Origin: Methanobacterium sp. PtaU1.Bin242
GTDB taxonomy: Archaea > Methanobacteriota > Methanobacteria > Methanobacteriales > Methanobacteriaceae
Assembly (NCBI GenBank): GCA_002067565.1
Contig: MVQZ01000318.1
Location: forward strand, 1 to 9,047
Length of the DNA: 9,047 nt
Direction: 5' to 3'
This document shows, in pieces, positions 1 to 5,492 of this stretch. The notes beneath the pieces were generated by a model. That model had not been told where the DNA came from. It saw nothing but the letters and a program-made list of their open reading frames with translations, and did no database searches. How positions within the stretch are numbered: the stretch's first letter is position 1; each line of letters begins with the position of its first letter. The position numbers and the translations under genes are program-made.

Positions 1-1
1 C

Positions 2-583
2 CTTAAAAAGTTAGTTAATGAAGGAATAATTAATTCTAAAACAGACCCTAAAGATTCCAGGAAAAAAATATTTTTTATCAGCTCAGAATACTTAGGTGAT
101 CTAACAACAGAAAGGAAATTAGGGGACGAAATTGAAGATTATGTATCCAGCTTCGTTATGAACGATGGGGATCCATTTGAATTTTTCAGATTGATGTTTA
201 AAACCATAAGAGTAGGTTTAATAAGGCAAGGAATTAATATAGACCCCATATTATATGAGGCAGGCATAAATGTGGGTAACGCACTTTATGAAAGAGTATA
301 TGACCAGGATATGAACAAATTTCTGGAGAATATAGCTCAATTTTGGGAAACACATTATCTGGGCAATGTAAAAGTGCAAAGTCTTGAACCTCTCATAATT
401 AATGTTTCTGAATGTTATGAATGCCGGCATTTACCTTACCTGGGAAAACCTGCCTGTGCATTTGATGCAGGAATTCTAAAAGCATTATTTTCCACTTATT
501 ATAAAGACGAAAGAACTGTAGCAGAAACAAAATGTTATGCCATGGGCGATAACTACTGCAGCTTTGTTATAAACAAAGTTTAA
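2..583 (+). CDS. Winged-helix / V4R-domain transcriptional regulator, 5'-truncated by the window edge
   Basis: The reading frame is open from the first bases, so the start codon lies outside the window; 193 residues are visible. Visible residues 1-30 read as the last helix and wing of a MarR/ArsR-like winged helix (LVNEGII, then DPKDSRKKIFFIS). The ATG at 158 is therefore internal and not the start. The rest is a V4R (4-vinyl reductase-like) domain, a ligand- or metal-binding fold seen in archaeal regulators and in factors linked to methanogenesis and tetrapyrrole chemistry. Its cysteine signature is present: SECYECRH (visible Cys138 and Cys141), GKPAC (152), ETKCYAMGDNYCSF (178 and 186). The expected role is a cytosolic DNA-binding sensor; ligand and targets cannot be read from the sequence. 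It converges on the ArsR operon. The family call is strong; the regulator role is inferred from the domain pair. Confidence 0.85.
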   Translation, partial: LKKLVNEGIINSKTDPKDSRKKIFFISSEYLGDLTTERKLGDEIEDYVSSFVMNDGDPFEFFRLMFKTIRVGLIRQGINIDPILYEAGINVGNALYERVYDQDMNKFLENIAQFWETHYLGNVKVQSLEPLIINVSECYECRHLPYLGKPACAFDAGILKALFSTYYKDERTVAETKCYAMGDNYCSFVINKV

Positions 584-622
584 TGCTTCTAAATTATTCC
601 ATCTAATCATCGGTTGAATTAC

Positions 623-642
623 GAAATTTTTTTTTTAATTTC
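623..642 (+). terminator. T-tract terminator after the V4R regulator
   Basis: Forty bases past the stop codon there is an uninterrupted run of ten T residues (627-636), flanked by short complementary arms GAAATT and AATTTC. Archaeal RNA polymerase terminates on oligo-T tracts with little need for a hairpin, so this is a good candidate end for the plus-strand gene. On the other strand it is an A-run and would not terminate the opposing operon. Confidence 0.55.
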
Positions 643-664
643 TGATGAATAGAACTATGTTTTA

Positions 665-720
665 GAGGGAATGGGGTGGGTTGGTGACTGTGCTGCATCA
701 CACATCTAGCATGAGTGCCC
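665..720. other. GC-rich island between convergent genes, possible structured RNA or dual terminator
   Basis: About 57% of these 56 bases are G or C (hand count), against clearly AT-rich flanks. There is no supported reading frame. The only local pairing found is weak: a four-base TGTG/CACA stem at 689-702, and a bulged TTAG-A-GGG/CCCTAA pairing closing the island. In AT-rich archaea, GC islands in intergenic DNA often mark structured RNAs, but no known RNA family is recognised here. It may be a non-coding RNA, a 3'-UTR element of either convergent transcript, or nothing. Confidence 0.2.
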
Positions 721-742
721 TAACTTGAAACTTTAAAAAAAA

Positions 743-937
743 TCAGGTTGATTTCTTGGCTTTTTCCTGACAACTTGGACAGATATAAACATCCATATCT
801 GTTTTAAACACCTTATCACAAATATCACATATGACATCTCTAAAACCTTCTTTTTGTGGTCTTATAGATGCACAATTAGAGAATGGGCCAATATTCCCTT
901 TTCTTTCCATTAATGGCTTATCATCTTTATCAGTCAT
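743..937 (-). CDS. Small zinc-ribbon protein (64 aa), third gene of the ArsR-DGC operon
   Basis: A 64-residue protein with two CxxC knuckles, CDIC (Cys37, Cys40) and CPSC (Cys53, Cys56), separated by 12 residues. This is a classic four-cysteine zinc-ribbon or rubredoxin-like metal site. A fifth cysteine is at 22 (SNCAS). There is no signal peptide or membrane segment, so it is predicted cytosolic. The ATG is preceded by CAGGT at good spacing. The gene starts 43 bases after the DGC gene's stop with no obvious promoter between them, so the two are probably co-transcribed. By context it may bind, buffer or deliver the metal or thiol species sensed by the ArsR protein; that is inference. No named family is recognised beyond the zinc-ribbon pattern. 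It is short, but the cysteine spacing, ribosome site and operon position support a real gene. Confidence 0.75.
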   Translation of the reverse strand: MTDKDDKPLMERKGNIGPFSNCASIRPQKEGFRDVICDICDKVFKTDMDVYICPSCQEKAKKST

Positions 938-980
938 AGATTACCTGTATAATTTTATAAATAAATGGGTTATGAAAAGT

Positions 981-1358
981 TTATTCAATAAGTTTATTGA
1001 TTTTCTCTTTTATAATTAAAACACATTTTTCTCCTTCAACATCAAGTCTGACCGTGTCTGTCGGTTTTAAGTTCTCTAAATCCAATTCTTCCTGTGCGTT
1101 TATAATTTTAGCAACATTAACACCTTTTTGTTTAAGTATTTTATCAACGCAATATCCTTCGCAGCCATTAACTGCCATGATAGGATATTTTTTTATTAAT
1201 TCTCTAAATCCTTCTCTGTCTGCAGAAGTTGCACCCATACAGATTGATATAAGATCATCACGTTCTTTGACCGAATCAGCGCAGGCAGCCCTTGTAATTA
1301 GTCCATACGGGCTCATTCCACTGCAGGGAGCTAGAGCATATTTTTTATCATTTGCCAT
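981..1358 (-). CDS. DGC-domain putative zinc-binding protein (125 aa)
   Basis: This matches the pattern of the DGC-domain family (Pfam DGC, 'putative zinc-binding protein'): an N-terminal APCSGMSPYGLITRAAC block (Cys12, Cys26), Cys40, and a signature block NGCEGYC (Cys66, Cys70). A further cysteine is at 112. The family's name motif Asp-Gly-Cys is Asn-Gly-Cys here. No enzymatic activity is established for the family; a metal-binding role is presumed from the conserved cysteines. No membrane segment is seen. Start choice: the frame extends to a GTG at 1367, but that GTG lies inside the Shine-Dalgarno AGGTGA, which sits five bases before the ATG at 1358, so ATG 1358 is preferred. The upstream ArsR gene's TAA directly abuts this AGGTGA, a sign of translational coupling. 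It probably works with the ArsR regulator and zinc-ribbon protein in handling a thiophilic metal or metalloid (inference). Confidence 0.85.
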   Translation of the reverse strand: MANDKKYALAPCSGMSPYGLITRAACADSVKERDDLISICMGATSADREGFRELIKKYPIMAVNGCEGYCVDKILKQKGVNVAKIINAQEELDLENLKPTDTVRLDVEGEKCVLIIKEKINKLIE

Positions 1359-1369
1359 AAATTTCACCT

Positions 1370-1729
1370 TTATTCTAATAATTCTATTAATTTTTTAACC
1401 ATATCTGTTATTTTCTGGCTTTTAAGACTGTAATGAATCCATACACCATCTTTACGGGCTTTAATATAACCTAGATTTTTCAGAATATTTAAATGATGTG
1501 AGACACTGGACTGGGGCTTATTTAAAGCACACATTATTTCACAAACACATAATTCTCCATCAGATAATAAATAAAGTATTTTAAGCCGAGTAGCATCAGA
1601 TAAAGCTTTAAGTTTACCTGCATATACCTCGAATTGATCATCATAAGGTAATAACTCCATAAGCTCTTTAATTATCTTTATTTGATCTTCATTGGGTCTA
1701 TCTTCACCTGTAATTTCGTAAATTTTCAT
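1370..1729 (-). CDS. ArsR/SmtB-family metal-responsive repressor (119 aa)
   Basis: This is a winged-helix repressor of the ArsR/SmtB family. Residues 38-60 form the typical GKLKALSDATRLKILYLL core. ELCVCEIM follows (Cys61, Cys63), the alpha-3 thiolate site used by ArsR-type sensors of As(III)/Sb(III) and by some Cd/Pb sensors. A further cysteine is at 67, two residues from where a third ligand sits in the compact C-V-C-x-x-C form. The recognition helix is QSSVSHHLNIL (73-83) and the wing is ARKDGVWIHYSL (91-102). About 37 extra residues precede the core; their sequence gives no clear second metal site. The start is a well-placed ATG behind GAGGAGGT. It is the first gene of the operon with the DGC and zinc-ribbon genes, and a matching inverted repeat lies in its promoter region, so autoregulation is expected. 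The inducer is not certain; arsenic, antimony or a soft metal are the likely classes. Confidence 0.93.
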   Translation of the reverse strand: MKIYEITGEDRPNEDQIKIIKELMELLPYDDQFEVYAGKLKALSDATRLKILYLLSDGELCVCEIMCALNKPQSSVSHHLNILKNLGYIKARKDGVWIHYSLKSQKITDMVKKLIELLE

Positions 1730-1778
1730 AAAACCTCCTCTAATTGAAACATCCTGTAAATTGAAGATTAAATTTTTA

Positions 1779-1840
1779 TTTTATAAATCAATATATCAAC
1801 ATATATTGATATATGATGTAATGGTAAGGGTGCTTATATA
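1779..1840 (-). promoter_or_regulatory. Core promoter region of the ArsR-DGC-zinc ribbon operon (two candidate TATA boxes)
   Basis: On the minus strand there are two TATA-like boxes. TTTATAAAA (1787 down to 1779) predicts a start of transcription near 1758 and a leader of about 28 bases. TATATAAG (1840 down to 1833) predicts a start near 1812, inside the operator. In the first case the repressor would block the BRE side of the box; in the second it would sit on the start site. The sequence alone cannot decide which is used. Confidence 0.4.
1791..1814. promoter_or_regulatory. ArsR-type operator, perfect 9-bp inverted repeat with 6-bp spacer
   Basis: ATATATCAA and TTGATATAT face each other across the six bases CATATA. 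Every arm base pairs, and the core TCAA-N6-TTGA is a known form of ArsR-family operator. A second register, ATCAATATAT-CAAC-ATATATTGAT (1787-1810), overlaps it with perfect 10-bp arms. The site lies 60-85 bases upstream of the arsR start and next to or within the core promoter, as expected for autorepression. Confidence 0.75.
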
Positions 1841-1864
1841 CTTAACGAAATATATATTAAATCC

Positions 1865-1928
1865 AAAAAAAAGGTATTTATTTTATAAGAACCTCCATAT
1901 CCGCCCTCCCCAAAACGGAAGGCGGATA
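1865..1928 (-). terminator. Hairpin plus T-tract downstream of the PrsW-like gene
   Basis: TATCCGCC (1898-1905) pairs perfectly with GGCGGATA (1921-1928). After one C/A mismatch, TCC/GGA (1907-1909 with 1917-1919) extends the stem around a seven-base loop. It begins ten bases after the minus-strand stop codon. A run of eight T on the minus strand (complement of 1865-1872) follows about 25 bases further on. On the plus strand a run of six T (1934-1939) follows the same hairpin, so it could work in both directions and insulate the ArsR promoter from readthrough. Confidence 0.6.
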
Positions 1929-1937
1929 ACGGATTTT

Positions 1938-2516
1938 TTATCGGGGCTCCAGATACCTTTCTGTGGTTTTCCGGTAGGTTATAAAGGACAAGAAGTAGGT
2001 AAAGAAAGTTATTACCATTACCGGTATTAACTGGTCGAATATCGCGCATAAGTTGGCGGAGAAGTGCAGGAAAACCGCAAATAGATAATACAGTGCTGCT
2101 CTGTTTGTGGCGATTCCATATGCCACCAGTGATGTGCTTGCCGCGTGGAAAAACAGACCAGGTAACCTGAGATAAAAGGGAGCACCATAGAACAAGACGT
2201 ATATGATAAATTCGGTGATACCAAATCCTAATCCCACCAGCAACCCCAAGATGAATAAAGATCTCTCACTGAGTGAATAACGATAGAAGAGCGGATAAGC
2301 CTTAGAGAACTCCTCTATGATAGGGGCCATAATAACTACAGATATGACCTGGATGTAGATATCAGGAAGAAAAGAGTAAAAACTTTGGCCTAAAGCACTT
2401 AAAAAAAGTGTTACCGGTATGCTGACTATGATTCCGGATATCAGGAAGAATATTCTCTCCCTCCATCCCAACTTATGGGGTTTGATTGTTATGGTACCAT
2501 CATTTGTTACGACCAT
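1938..2516 (-). CDS. PrsW-like intramembrane metalloprotease (192 aa)
   Basis: An integral membrane protein with about six hydrophobic spans (roughly residues 22-42, 53-67, 86-108, 117-136, 140-158, 163-181). The residues match the PrsW family of membrane-embedded metalloproteases: paired glutamates in IIEEFSK (Glu68, Glu69) at the end of the second span, GITEF (Glu102) in the third, FFHAASTS (His124) in the fourth and FLHFSAN (His151) in the fifth. In Bacillus, PrsW makes the first cut in an anti-sigma factor; archaea lack that circuit, so the substrate here is unknown. The start is an ATG behind AGGTGA at four-base spacing. Length is in the normal range for the catalytic core and no extra domain is attached. 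It is probably a single-gene transcript, with its own promoter region and a terminator before the ArsR operon. The broader CPBP/CAAX membrane protease group is the main alternative. Confidence 0.8.
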   Translation of the reverse strand: MVVTNDGTITIKPHKLGWRERIFFLISGIIVSIPVTLFLSALGQSFYSFLPDIYIQVISVVIMAPIIEEFSKAYPLFYRYSLSERSLFILGLLVGLGFGITEFIIYVLFYGAPFYLRLPGLFFHAASTSLVAYGIATNRAALYYLFAVFLHFSANLCAIFDQLIPVMVITFFTYFLSFITYRKTTERYLEPR

Positions 2517-2535
2517 TGGTTCACCTTATTTAACA

Positions 2536-2625
2536 ATTTTATACTAGAAAATAACGATTTATCTCAATTTCTTGAAATCTAGAATGAAGATAATGTTATG
2601 ATAAATAGGTGTTTATAAAGGTTTC
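2536..2625 (-). promoter_or_regulatory. Candidate promoter of the PrsW-like gene
   Basis: On the minus strand GAAACC is followed by TTTATAAA (2619 down to 2612), a good BRE/TATA-like pair. It would place the transcription start near 2590 and give a leader of about 74 bases. A second TATA-like box, AGTATAAAAT (2545 down to 2536), lies so close that its transcript would start at the ATG and lose the Shine-Dalgarno site, so the first box is preferred. Confidence 0.35.
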
Positions 2626-2848
2626 TACTGGATTTTTGACACAAAATGAAATTATTACTCAAAAAAAAAGGATTACGGTTTTAGAAAAATTATAATCATG
2701 AAGTTGATCATGAACCTAATCAAATCATATAATATATCGACAATTCTGCTTTAATTCCTTTAAACATTTAAATTCACGCTTAAAATTTCTAAAATCTTCG
2801 CTATGAATTGGAATGCTTTAAATATTTTGAAATTTACTATCAAATGTA

Positions 2849-2952
2849 TTTGACTACTTATTCGACCATCTATTTGACTACCTATTATTCATATTTGCGT
2901 CAACCATTACGTCAACCATTACGTCAACCATTACGTCAACCATTACGTCAAC
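2849..2952. repeat. 12-bp tandem repeat (minisatellite) with a degenerate and a perfect section
   Basis: Four perfect copies of CGTCAACCATTA lie at 2898-2945, followed by a partial copy (2946-2952). To the left are three diverged 12-base units of consensus TTYGACYAYYTA (2849-2860, 2861-2872, 2873-2884), separated from the perfect section by 13 bases. The 12-base step would encode a four-residue repeat (LRQP) on the plus strand, but that frame has only a TTG start and no ribosome site. Perfect copies beside decayed ones suggest recent slippage expansion. There are no spacers, so this is not a CRISPR array. Confidence 0.9.
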
Positions 2953-3212
2953 TACTTGAAAGTGTAATATGTAGCTTTGCCAGTGCCTTTTCTTTCAATT
3001 AAATCCAACGTTAACAGACGGTTAGAGTGAATTTTTTATTTTTTGCATATTTTTTTAAGAGCGCCTGGTTGAAGAGGTTATTTTTCATGTGATCAAAGTA
3101 GAATTTAAGGCTTACTCATATAAAATGCTTCTCTTTAAAAAGAATAGTGTTAATGTCATCTAACCCGGTATCTTACCTGAATTATTTGACATTTTCCTAA
3201 ATGTAAATTTAT

Positions 3213-3590
3213 TTATTCCCACCAGCCGCCACTACCACCGCAGGTGGAGCAAACTTCCCATCCATGTGCACCTACTGGCCAACCTCCAGCTCCGCTACAG
3301 GTAGGGCAGGTGACCCATTGTTTATCATTGTTGTCGTCATTGTTGTCGTCGTCATTGTTGTTATCATCATTGTTAGTGTCATCACTGGAACTGTCCGAGT
3401 TTTCGCTACTTGTTTGTTGTGTATTTCCCGTGTTAACCGAGTTGTTAACAGTTATGGTGTTAGGGGTTGCATTTAGATTGGCAGAGGTTGCATTAAGGGT
3501 TTTATTCTGGCTTGAGGTCATAGTTACAGCCGCCACTCCTCCTAAAACAACCAGTAAGGCTATTACTGCCAAAATCCATTTTGCTTCCAC
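3213..3590 (-). CDS. Secreted or membrane-anchored protein with Asp/Asn-rich linker and two CxxCxGxGG knuckles (125 aa)
   Basis: Residues 1-4 (MEAK) are followed by a hydrophobic segment (5-22), read as a signal anchor or signal peptide, so the rest should lie outside the membrane. Residues 25-65 are Ser/Thr/Asn-rich with N-glycosylation sequons at Asn29, Asn33, Asn40 and Asn49. Residues 66-89 are an acidic low-complexity tract of Asp and Asn. The C-terminus has CPTCSGAGG (95-103) and CSTCGGSGG (114-122), the DnaJ-type zinc-knuckle pattern. The two knuckles should make one zinc site, perhaps a protein- or thiol-binding surface tethered to the cell. The start is GTG, fixed by a perfect GGGAGGTGA six bases upstream; the only nearby ATG is out of frame. 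No named family is recognised. It appears to be a single gene with its own promoter. The plus-strand frame across it is a shadow of the trinucleotide-repetitive linker. Confidence 0.75.
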   Translation of the reverse strand: MEAKWILAVIALLVVLGGVAAVTMTSSQNKTLNATSANLNATPNTITVNNSVNTGNTQQTSSENSDSSSDDTNNDDNNNDDDNNDDNNDKQWVTCPTCSGAGGWPVGAHGWEVCSTCGGSGGWWE

Positions 3591-3633
3591 AAATATTCAC
3601 CTCCCTTATTTTTTTTTATAGGGTTTATGAAAG

Positions 3634-3645
3634 GTCATATATAAC
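3634..3645 (-). promoter_or_regulatory. TATA box of the secreted CxxCxGxGG protein gene
   Basis: The minus strand reads AGTTATATATGA here. Transcription would start about 25 bases downstream, near 3612, leaving a leader of about 22 bases that contains the strong GGGAGGTGA site before the GTG codon. A later CCCTATAAAA is too close to the gene. Confidence 0.4.
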
Positions 3646-3797
3646 TTAATATTTATTGTGTGTTTACCAACTATTTAAAATTTCCGTCCTTTAAATTTAA
3701 TTTAAATCTCATCAAAGAGGAAAAATTAATAAACCACTAAAAGGGACCCATATTATTGTGAATATCAGAATTTTTTTATTTATTATATAATTAGTTT

Positions 3798-4286
3798 TTA
3801 TTTCAAACCTTCTTCAAATTCTTTTATCCAGAATAATTCCTTAATAATAAGATCTCCAGGGCCTTTAGGGTTTTTTTCGATTTCTAAGCGTCTATAGTCT
3901 GATAAATGATTTAAAAGAATTTCCCATTCTTTTATGTTAGAGTAAACTACTTTTTTTATCTTATAAATCTCATACTCCAGTGATTCTATAACATGATCCA
4001 CATCATTGCCCTCCTTTAAACATGTTATATGTTTATTTAGAATTGATGGAAGGGCTCTTACAATCTTTATCTGGGCCACCAGATATGTTTCATAGGGATT
4101 ATTATATATATCATATTCTAAATCCTTAAATCCACCATCAACTTTATATTGGCCATTTATTTCTGATTCATCCTTTTTATAATATTTTGACAATTGTTCT
4201 AGGAGATCATTTTCCCTGCTCTTCATGGATGATTTATATCTGTTTAATTTATTAATCATCCAGGTTCTTTCATTATCAGTATCCAT
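3798..4286 (-). CDS. Hypothetical charged helical protein downstream of the DUF763 gene (162 aa)
   Basis: This protein is not recognised. It is rich in Lys, Glu, Asp, Ile and Leu, has no membrane span or signal peptide and a single cysteine (residue 89), and looks mostly alpha-helical and cytosolic. Two long amphipathic stretches (about residues 18-38 and 96-130) could form coiled-coil packing. Start choice: the frame runs up to an ATG at 4328, which has no ribosome site; the ATG at 4286 has TGGTGA four bases upstream and is preferred. The gene begins about 60 bases after the DUF763 stop codon with no clear promoter between, so the two are likely co-transcribed. A functional link to the DUF763 protein is possible but rests only on position. 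No clear T-tract follows its stop codon. Confidence 0.7.
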   Translation of the reverse strand: MDTDNERTWMINKLNRYKSSMKSRENDLLEQLSKYYKKDESEINGQYKVDGGFKDLEYDIYNNPYETYLVAQIKIVRALPSILNKHITCLKEGNDVDHVIESLEYEIYKIKKVVYSNIKEWEILLNHLSDYRRLEIEKNPKGPGDLIIKELFWIKEFEEGLK

Positions 4287-4345
4287 AAAGTCACCAGGAT
4301 ATTTCAGTTTTATCATAATAATATTCATTAAATGATGATTTCAGG

Positions 4346-5470
4346 TTAGCTAATTATTCTTTCCAGTCTTTTGAAAGCATGGTATTTATCTTTCTTCTCC
4401 AGTTTCGCCTCTTCAAGAGCCTCTTTTAGGGTTTTTATGGAGTGATCATATACTTCACGGTCCACAGGATAGGGGTAGCCGTCTTTCCCTCCATGGGTGA
4501 AACTGTACTTTACCGGGTCCTTCCAGCTGGGCTTTGATCCGTAAACCAGGTCAGATATCAGGGCCAGTGCTCTGATTTTTTTAGGACCCATACCTTCCAG
4601 TGAAACCATCTCCTCATAATCTGAAGGTTGCAATTCCCAGGCCCGTTTCAACACTTCAAATTCTCTATCAGAAAGATCCATATCCAGTACCGGGTGGTGT
4701 CTGGGCATTTTAAATTCAGGAACATGATCATCTAGACTGCTCTGGAACTGGCTGGTTAATGGTGTTTTATCCTTGAAATATTTGCGGAGATGTTCTGGGT
4801 TATCGCATAAAAGGTCCACACTGATTTGTCTACTGTCCCTGCTTTGGGATGCGGTCATGTCCAGTGATTCTGGTTCTAACTTATCGCAGCATATTCCCTG
4901 GTGAGGTTCCTCCATAAATTCGGCTACATTTTCTGAAAGCCAGTGATATCTGCGGGCGTAGCGGCTTTCATTGTTCATACCTTGCTGGATAACCGCCCAT
5001 CCCCCCTTTTCGGTTAAAAGGAATGTGTGATGGTAAAGCTGGTAGCCGTCCTGAATACAGGAGTTGTCTATTTTGGCTGATAATCTGCTGGAGTAAATCA
5101 GTTCATCAACTTTACTGGTTGATAAAGAGAAGATATCCCCTGCTTTCTGGATATCTGTGGGTGTTTTTCGTGATGCGCGGCCTTTGCCACCAGCAACCAT
5201 TATCCCATGTTCCTCTGGATCAATAGCCATTTTCATGGCCCCGCAAGTGGTGGTGGTGGTTCCTGAGGAATGCCAGTCAAAACCAATCACACAGGATAAT
5301 GCCTGAAACCAGTATGGATCAGACATTCGCCTTAAAAACTCATCGGTTCCGTATTCATAGAGCAAAACCTCTGTTATCCCCCTGGTTAACTTCACCATCC
5401 TGTGAAATAACCATTTAGGGGCATGCCCACCGTGTAATGGAAGATTAACCACTCCTCTGCGAGAATGCAT
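4346..5470 (-). CDS. DUF763 family protein with a helix-hairpin-helix motif (374 aa)
   Basis: The family hallmarks are clear: RRGVVNLPLHGGHAPKWLF near the N-terminus (residues 4-22), DPYWFQALSCVIGFDWHSSG with a run of threonines (51-75), GGKGRASRKTP (94-104) and FTHGGKDGYPYPVDR near the C-terminus (324-338). A helix-hairpin-helix, MVSLEGMGPKKIRALALI (288-305), suggests contact with DNA or structured RNA. DUF763 proteins are widespread in archaea and some bacteria without an established function; the conserved His, Asp and Lys residues with an HhH would suit a nucleic-acid enzyme, but that is inference. The protein is soluble and apparently complete. Start choice: a GTG at 5485 extends the frame by five residues, but AAGGT sits seven bases before the ATG at 5470, which also places the conserved RRG motif at the N-terminus as usual. 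The 62-base gap after the glycosyltransferase gene could hold its own promoter. Confidence 0.92.
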   Translation of the reverse strand: MHSRRGVVNLPLHGGHAPKWLFHRMVKLTRGITEVLLYEYGTDEFLRRMSDPYWFQALSCVIGFDWHSSGTTTTTCGAMKMAIDPEEHGIMVAGGKGRASRKTPTDIQKAGDIFSLSTSKVDELIYSSRLSAKIDNSCIQDGYQLYHHTFLLTEKGGWAVIQQGMNNESRYARRYHWLSENVAEFMEEPHQGICCDKLEPESLDMTASQSRDSRQISVDLLCDNPEHLRKYFKDKTPLTSQFQSSLDDHVPEFKMPRHHPVLDMDLSDREFEVLKRAWELQPSDYEEMVSLEGMGPKKIRALALISDLVYGSKPSWKDPVKYSFTHGGKDGYPYPVDREVYDHSIKTLKEALEEAKLEKKDKYHAFKRLERIIS

Positions 5471-5492
5471 TCTGTGTACCTTCACTATAATT

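Larger units (their letters stand above)
2517..3212. other. Gene-poor region between the PrsW-like gene and the secreted CxxCxGxGG protein gene
   Basis: These 696 bases hold no reading frame with a ribosome site and protein-like composition. Contents, left to right: the PrsW promoter candidates; a T9 tract on the minus strand (complement of 2661-2669) that could end a long transcript from the right; an 8-bp direct repeat ATCATGAA (2695-2702 and 2707-2714), also with a 12-base period; the 12-bp tandem repeat; several T-rich plus-strand stretches around 3030-3056; and a short ACATTT-TCCT-AAATGT hairpin (3189-3204) just after the stop of the secreted protein gene. Nothing recognisable as an RNA gene was found. 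Confidence 0.6.

Noticed and set aside
641..700. Possible C/D box guide RNA starting at CTGATGA
   Set aside because: The C-box lacks the leading purine, and no CTGA D-box or paired internal boxes follow at the expected distance.
997..1398. Plus-strand frame of 133 residues opposite the DGC gene
   Set aside because: It lies antisense to a recognised DGC-domain gene and its start ATG has no supporting ribosome site; a shadow frame.
1761..2030. Plus-strand frame of 89 residues through the ArsR promoter and hairpin
   Set aside because: It runs across the operator, the terminator hairpin and the end of the PrsW-like gene, with no family pattern; spurious.
2898..2952. Short repeats considered as a CRISPR array
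   Set aside because: Units are 12 bases long and directly abutting, without spacers; no cas genes are nearby.
2808..3002. Plus-strand frame of 64 residues with an LRQP repeat
   Set aside because: It starts at TTG with no ribosome site, and its middle is only the translation of the 12-bp tandem repeat. No protein-like composition outside the repeat.
3244..3621. Plus-strand frame of 125 residues opposite the secreted knuckle protein
   Set aside because: The minus-strand gene has a perfect GGAGGTGA, a signal anchor and CxxC pairs. The plus-strand frame's Leu/Ser runs are the complement of the Asp/Asn codons.
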